Positions 7,083 through 10,349 of a stretch of DNA of 10,349 nucleotides are shown here, piece after piece (within the stretch, counting starts at the first letter, position 1; each line of letters begins with the position of its first letter). Position numbers and translations under genes: made by a program. Under the pieces are notes generated by a model. It was given only the letters and a program-made list of their open reading frames with translations. It had not been told where the DNA came from and made no database searches. Source of the DNA: Vulcanimicrobiota bacterium (GTDB taxonomy: Bacteria > Vulcanimicrobiota > Vulcanimicrobiia > Vulcanimicrobiales > Vulcanimicrobiaceae); NCBI GenBank assembly GCA_019233415.1, contig JAFAMK010000176.1, positions 1 through 10,349 of the forward strand, written 5' to 3'.

Positions 7083-8764
7083 TCCCCCGTCATCCTGAGC
7101 TTGTCGACGGACATCGGCAGGCGAAGGCCGTGCTCGCGCGCGCTCGCCAGCGCGTCGTCGTAGCCGGCGTCCGCGTGGCGCGCGACGCCGCTCGCCGGAT
7201 CGTTCCAGAGCACGCGCGCGATGCGTTTCGCGGCCGCCTCGGTCCCGTCGGCGACGATCACGACGCCGGCGTGCTGCGAGTAGCCGATCCCGACGCCGCC
7301 GCCATGGTGGATCGAGACCCACGTCGCGCCGCCTGCGACGTTGAGCATCGCGTTGAGCAGCGGCCAATCGCTGACGGCGTCCGAGCCGTCGCGCATCCCT
7401 TCGGTCTCGCGGTTCGGCGAGGCGACGCTGCCGCTGTCGAGGTGGTCGCGGCCGATCACGACCGGCGCCTTCAATTCGCCGCGCGCGACCATCTCGTTGA
7501 ATGCGAGGCCGACGCGGTCGCGGTCGCCGAGACCGATCCAGCAGATGCGCGCCGGCAACCCTTGGAACGCGATGCGCTCGCGCGCCATGTCGAGCCAGCG
7601 GTGCAGGTGCGCGTCGTGCGGGAGCAGCTCCTTGACCTTCGCGTCGGTCTTCGCGATGTCGTCGGGATCGCCGGAGAGCGCGGCCCAGCGGAACGGCCCG
7701 ACACCGCGGCAGAACAGCGGCCGAATATACGCCGGAACGAAACCGGGGAATGCGAACGCGTCGACGAGGCCCGTCTCGTACGCCATCTGGCGAATGTTGT
7801 TGCCGTAGTCGAACGTCGGCACGCCCATGCGGTGATACGCGATCATCGCCTCGACGTGCGCGACCATCGAACGCTTCGCCGCAGCGGCGACGCCCTGCGG
7901 ATCGCGCGCGCGTTCCTCGCGCCAGCGCTCCAGCGTCCAGCCCGCGGGAAGGTAGCCGTTCACCGGATCGTGCGCCGACGTCTGGTCGGTCACCGCATCC
8001 GGGCGCACGCCGCGCCGCAGCAGTTCGGGAAGCACCTCCGCCGCGTTGCCGACGACGCCGACCGAGATCGCGCGCTTCGTGCGCACGGCGTCGTCGATCA
8101 GCGCGAGCGCATCGTCGAGCGAGTCGGCGCGTCTGTCGAGGTAGCGCGTCTGCAGGCGCTTCTCGATGCGCGCCGGGTCGCACTCGATTGCGAGCAGTGA
8201 CGCGCCGGCCATCGTCGCGGCAAGTGGCTGCGCGCCGCCCATCCCGCCGAGACCGGCGGTGAGAATCCACCTGCCGCCTAGGTCGCCGCCGTAGTGCCGG
8301 CGGCCCATCTCCGCGAACGTCTCGTACGTCCCCTGAACGATCCCTTGCGAGCCGATGTAGATCCACGAGCCGGCCGTCATCTGGCCGTACATCATCAAAC
8401 CCTTGCGGTCGAGTTCGTGGAAATGCTCCCACGTCGCCCAGTGCGGGACGAGATTGGAATTCGCCAGCACGACGCGCGGCGCGTCGGGATGCGAGCGGAA
8501 GACGCCGACCGGGCGGCCCGACTGAATCGCCAGCGTCTCGTCGTCGCCGAGCCGTTCGAGTTCCGCGACGATGCGGTCGAACGACGCCCAGTCGCGCGCG
8601 GCTTTGCCGATCCCGCCGTACACGACCAAATCTTCGGGCCGCTCCGCGACCTCCGGATCGAGATTGTTCATCAGCATCCGCAGCGCGGCTTCGGTTTGCC
8701 AGCTGCGGGCGCGCAGCGCAGTTCCGCGCGGCGCACGAATCGTACGGACGGCCTCGTCGAGCAT
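7079..8764 (-). CDS. hutU: Urocanate hydratase (urocanase)
   Basis: The 561-residue product matches the usual urocanase length. The enzyme adds water to urocanate to form 4-imidazolone-5-propanoate, using tightly bound NAD+ as an electrophile. Family segments seen are YGGIGKAARDW (49-59), NSNLVPHWATWEHF (102-115), MTAGSWIYIGSQGIVQGTYE (129-148), the glycine-rich NAD-binding stretch LTAGLGGMGGAQPLA (168-182), TDQTSAHDP (259-267), YGNNIRQMA (320-328), FCRGVGPFRWAALSGDP (351-367) and LPARICWIGLGDRDR (403-417) with Cys408 at the position of the known active-site cysteine region, then HHGGGVGIGYSQHAG (486-500). The ATG at 8764 has GGGAG nine bases upstream. The last ten residues (after LRLPM) look like an extension supplied by a dispersed repeat. 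It is the first hut gene of the U-H-G run, 35 bp downstream of the immunity-like gene. Confidence 0.97.
   Translation of the reverse strand: MLDEAVRTIRAPRGTALRARSWQTEAALRMLMNNLDPEVAERPEDLVVYGGIGKAARDWASFDRIVAELERLGDDETLAIQSGRPVGVFRSHPDAPRVVLANSNLVPHWATWEHFHELDRKGLMMYGQMTAGSWIYIGSQGIVQGTYETFAEMGRRHYGGDLGGRWILTAGLGGMGGAQPLAATMAGASLLAIECDPARIEKRLQTRYLDRRADSLDDALALIDDAVRTKRAISVGVVGNAAEVLPELLRRGVRPDAVTDQTSAHDPVNGYLPAGWTLERWREERARDPQGVAAAAKRSMVAHVEAMIAYHRMGVPTFDYGNNIRQMAYETGLVDAFAFPGFVPAYIRPLFCRGVGPFRWAALSGDPDDIAKTDAKVKELLPHDAHLHRWLDMARERIAFQGLPARICWIGLGDRDRVGLAFNEMVARGELKAPVVIGRDHLDSGSVASPNRETEGMRDGSDAVSDWPLLNAMLNVAGGATWVSIHHGGGVGIGYSQHAGVVIVADGTEAAAKRIARVLWNDPASGVARHADAGYDDALASAREHGLRLPMSVDKLRMTGE
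7089..7107 (-). repeat. Dispersed-repeat-like sequence at the hutU 3' end
   Basis: On the minus strand these bases read TCGACAAGCTCAGGATGAC. From memory, this word (usually preceded by CT and followed by GG) recurs as an intergenic repeat in many unrelated high-GC bacterial genomes. Here it is inside the coding region and encodes part of the final residues SVDKLRMTGE of urocanase, beyond the usual LPM ending of the family. It also supplies the AGGA upstream of the hutH GTG. Its identity as a member of the dispersed family rests on recall, because only one copy is in this window. Confidence 0.5.
7093..7096 (-). promoter_or_regulatory. Probable ribosome binding site for hutH
   Basis: AGGA (7096-7093 on the minus strand) lies 10 nt before the hutH GTG, within the end of hutU. 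The GGGGGA directly abutting the GTG is too close to act as the usual Shine-Dalgarno. Confidence 0.45.
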
Positions 8765-8773
8765 CCCGCACTA

Positions 8774-8778
8774 CTCCC
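8774..8778 (-). promoter_or_regulatory. Ribosome binding site for hutU
   Basis: GGGAG on the minus strand (8778-8774) precedes the ATG at 8764 by 9 nt and fixes that start over the out-of-frame GTG at 8771. It lies in the 35-bp gap after the immunity-like gene, where no promoter is apparent. Confidence 0.6.
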
Positions 8779-8799
8779 GGCCGCGAGCGTTCCGCTCCT

Positions 8800-9189
8800 T
8801 CAGCCGTGTTTTGGCTCGTCGGACCCGGCCGTGGGGAACGGCGGCAGGAGCGGCGGCGGCGTCCCGGTGCCGATGTAGCGCAGCGGCCCGCCGATCTTCG
8901 GCGGCACCCCGGTTCGGTCGTACTCCTCGACCCACGCCGACGCGCCGCCGGTCGGAACGACGTGCACGCTCCCGTTCAGCTTGTCGACATAGATCGGGCC
9001 CATCCCGAGCAATCCCTTGCGCGGATCCTTCGTCGCCAAGAATTCGCGCGTCTGGTATGGGAACAGCCAGCCGCGCGCACGCTCCTGCATCCGCTCCTCG
9101 ATGATGATAATGTCGCGGCTCGGCAAGGGCTCGTCGAACGCGGCAATCGTTGCACGCGCCTTCGCCAGCGCCTCTTCGTAAGTCAGCAT
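8800..9189 (-). CDS. YrhB/Imm35-like immunity protein
   Basis: The product is a small soluble protein of 129 residues with no signal peptide. An N-terminal helix (MLTYEEALAKARATIAAFDE) is followed by a strand-rich part with RDIIIIEERMQERARGWLFP (25-44), YQTREFLATKD (45-55), GMGPIYVDKLNGSVHVVPTG (62-81) and VEEYD (87-91). This resembles the YrhB domain of E. coli and the Imm35 immunity family: acidic strand, aromatic 'GWxFxYxxxEF' segment, 'G-x-x-P-x-x-V-D-K-x-x-G-x-x-H' hairpin. Such proteins neutralise toxins encoded just upstream, and that is the layout here: the Tox-PL-like gene ends 16 bp before this ATG. The tail from about residue 96 is proline- and glycine-rich (TPPPLLPPFP) and is not part of the core fold. 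The ATG at 9189 is chosen because the family core begins at once; the frame stays open upstream only as an overlap with the toxin gene. Family call is from pattern recall. Confidence 0.75.
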   Translation of the reverse strand: MLTYEEALAKARATIAAFDEPLPSRDIIIIEERMQERARGWLFPYQTREFLATKDPRKGLLGMGPIYVDKLNGSVHVVPTGGASAWVEEYDRTGVPPKIGGPLRYIGTGTPPPLLPPFPTAGSDEPKHG

Positions 9190-9205
9190 CGTCGCTCTGT
9201 GCCTC

Positions 9206-10349
9206 TCACGGGAACGTCGGGATGAAGCCCCACTGCAGCGGACCGCCTCCCCCGGAGAAGCTTGCGACTTCGCCGACGGTGCCGTACACGCCGGCCTGTC
9301 CGTCGATTGCGACGATCGTACCGCCATTGTTGACGACGTTGAAGACGTGCGCGCTCGTGCCGTCGGTGATGTAGGCGATTCCGCGCGAGCCGTCCCCCGT
9401 CGCCTGCAGCGCCGCCTCGACGTCCCCGGCCCCGCCGAGCGGCCATTGCCACGGGCCGCTGCCGGACGTGGGAAACGCGGTCGGCCCAGCCGGTGCCGGA
9501 TTGACGCCGTTCCCGGCCAGAAAGTTCTCGACGGAGTCCGCGCACGCGCCGCAGTTCGTGTTGCAGCCGCTCGGGTTGAAATTGGGATACCCGGCCGCAC
9601 TTGTCGGCTGCACGCCCCCGGGGGACGGCGCCCCTGCCTCGCCGGCTGTCGCGCCGGCCTCCCCAGCTTCCCCGGCAGCAGCGCCCGCCTCACCAGCCTC
9701 TCCCGCCGCTGCGCCAGCCTCACCAACCTCTCCCGCCGCTGCGCCAGCCTCACCAGCCTCTCCAGCCGCTGCGCCAGCCTCTCCAGCCGCCGCGGCAGCC
9801 TCGCCGGCTTCTCCGGCAGCTGCTGCGGCTTCACCGGCTTCCCCGGCAGCCGCTGCGGCTTCGCCGGCAGCCGCTGCCGCTTCGCTCGCCTCCGCGGCTG
9901 CGGCGCCGGCTTCTCCGGCTGCGGCGGCTGCTTCGCCCGCGGCGGCTGCGGCTTCGCCAGCTTCAGCTGCCGCGGCGGCAGCTGCGGCGAGCTCTGCGCC
10001 TTCGGCTGCCGCTGCCGCCGCGAGCGCGAAGCCGCCGAGGACCGCGAGTGCGACGGCGGCTGCGGCGATGGCGGCCCACTGGCCGGCGGAGAAGCAGTCG
10101 CCGAGGCCGCTGCAGTTGTCCGCGAGCGCGGCCGTCGGAAACGTTGCGAGCGCGAAGAGAACGATGGCGGCGATGCGGCGCGTCGGCGGAAACAGGATCG
10201 CACCGAAGAGGAACGACGCGGCGATCGCGTACAGCAGCGGCTCGAAGGTTACCGTCCCGTAGAGCAGCGGGAGCACGATCGCCCACGCGACCGCGAATGC
10301 GGCAGCGACGCACACGGCGTAGCGCAGCGCGACGGGGATGCTCGCGATG
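9206..10349 (-). CDS. Membrane-anchored, repeat-stalk protein with a papain-fold (Tox-PL-like) toxin domain, 5' end outside the window
   Basis: The frame is open to the right edge and no convincing start with a ribosome binding site is seen; the first GTG is at 10315, but coding-like hydrophobic sequence continues before it. Numbering from that GTG: hydrophobic segments at about 2-20, 27-43 and 48-65, the last resembling an internal signal peptide ending in TAALA; Cys68 and Cys74; a fourth hydrophobic segment at 80-104; a low-complexity Ala/Gly/Glu stalk at about 105-229 built of decapeptides; a Pro/Gly linker; and a C-terminal domain from about 240 to 369. That domain has GCNTNCGACADSVENFLAG (Cys251, Cys255, Cys258), SAHVFNVVNN (His323) and IDGQAG (Asp338, Gln340), a Cys-His-Asp order like papain-fold toxins of polymorphic toxin systems (deamidase or protease). 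An Imm35-like gene follows directly, as expected of a toxin. Substrate and secretion route are unknown; a non-toxin surface protein remains possible. Confidence 0.7.
   Translation of the reverse strand, partial: IASIPVALRYAVCVAAAFAVAWAIVLPLLYGTVTFEPLLYAIAASFLFGAILFPPTRRIAAIVLFALATFPTAALADNCSGLGDCFSAGQWAAIAAAAVALAVLGGFALAAAAAAEGAELAAAAAAAAEAGEAAAAAGEAAAAAGEAGAAAAEASEAAAAAGEAAAAAGEAGEAAAAAGEAGEAAAAAGEAGAAAGEAGEAGAAAGEVGEAGAAAGEAGEAGAAAGEAGEAGATAGEAGAPSPGGVQPTSAAGYPNFNPSGCNTNCGACADSVENFLAGNGVNPAPAGPTAFPTSGSGPWQWPLGGAGDVEAALQATGDGSRGIAYITDGTSAHVFNVVNNGGTIVAIDGQAGVYGTVGEVASFSGGGGPLQWGFIPTFP
9644..9844 (-). repeat. Decapeptide repeat GEAGEAxAAA in the toxin stalk
   Basis: Counting from the GTG at 10315, residues 158-167 and 168-177 read GEAGEAAAAA, 178-184 is a shortened unit, and 185-194, 195-204, 205-214 and 215-224 read GE(A/V)GEAGA(A/T)A. 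Less regular Ala-rich units extend back to about residue 118. Such sequence would form helix or an extended flexible stalk between the membrane part and the C-terminal domain. Confidence 0.85.
9691..9780. repeat. Three near-identical 30-bp tandem repeats
   Basis: Positions 9691-9720, 9721-9750 and 9751-9780 are 30-bp copies that each differ from the consensus by at most one base. A more diverged copy lies to the left (9661-9690), and a shortened one (about 21 bp) to the right. Near-identity at the DNA level, including third codon positions, points to recent slippage or unequal exchange. All copies keep the reading frame of the toxin-like gene. Confidence 0.9.

Noticed and set aside
7130..8200. 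Long plus-strand open frame opposite hutU
   Set aside because: Shadow of urocanase with no recognisable domain.
7083..8771. Upstream extension of the hutH frame to 8771, giving a protein of over 1000 residues
   Set aside because: The extra part is Arg-rich and lies out of frame over hutU, which is fully convincing. HutH homology starts right after the GTG at 7082.
8785..8797. Possible terminator hairpin GAGCG-TTC-CGCTC between the immunity-like gene and hutU
   Set aside because: The stem is only 5 bp, there is no U-tract, and it sits next to the hutU ribosome binding site. It is likely chance in GC-rich DNA.
9644..9844. CRISPR-like array in the repetitive right end
   Set aside because: The repeats are head-to-tail without spacers and encode an in-frame decapeptide, so they are a coding tandem repeat.
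9190..10203. Upstream extension of the immunity-gene frame across the toxin-like gene
   Set aside because: The extended translation is Pro/Gln/Arg low-complexity sequence caused by the repeat region read in another frame. The Imm35-like core begins at the ATG at 9189.

Overview
This window is a dense, GC-rich bacterial chromosome segment. Nearly every base is coding, third codon positions are rich in G and C, and neighbouring genes overlap or nearly touch. The organism cannot be fixed from the sequence alone. High GC, a cyclase domain joined to a STAND ATPase and a Tox-PL/Imm35-type pair would suit Vulcanimicrobiota (Eremiobacterota/WPS-2), Actinomycetota or Chloroflexota. I lean weakly to the first.

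The window holds the complete five-enzyme histidine utilisation (Hut) route that runs through N-formylglutamate. At the left edge, on the minus strand, is the 5' part of hutF (formiminoglutamate deiminase, positions 1-181), which continues outside the window. Divergent from it across 52 bp is hutI (imidazolonepropionase, 234-1454, plus strand). Further right, on the minus strand and transcribed in the order U-H-G, lie hutU (urocanase, 7079-8764), hutH (histidine ammonia-lyase, 5526-7082, GTG start) and hutG (N-formylglutamate amidohydrolase, 4708-5529, GTG start). Each of these three is joined to the next by a 4-bp GTGA stop/start overlap. Together they convert histidine to urocanate, imidazolonepropionate, formiminoglutamate, formylglutamate, and finally glutamate plus formate. 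No hutC-type or other classical hut regulator and no histidine transporter is seen.

Between the two hut blocks, on the minus strand, lies a 1062-residue signalling protein (1451-4639). It combines an N-terminal GAF-like region, a GGDEF diguanylate cyclase domain with intact GGEEF signature and RxxD inhibitory site, and an NB-ARC/STAND ATPase with a TPR-like C-terminal half. The architecture parallels the known class III cyclase-ATPase-TPR regulators, but with a c-di-GMP synthase in place of the cAMP cyclase. Its stop codon and that of hutI share the palindrome CTAG.

At the right edge, upstream of hutU and on the same strand, is a candidate polymorphic toxin/immunity pair. The large gene (9206 to beyond 10349, truncated by the window) encodes membrane segments, a long Ala/Gly/Glu decapeptide-repeat stalk and a C-terminal domain with a Cys...His...Asp pattern like papain-fold (Tox-PL) toxins. 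It is followed 16 bp later by a 129-residue YrhB/Imm35-like immunity protein (8800-9189), which ends only 35 bp before hutU.

No RNA gene, insertion sequence or CRISPR array was seen. No gene-free stretch exceeds 70 bp.
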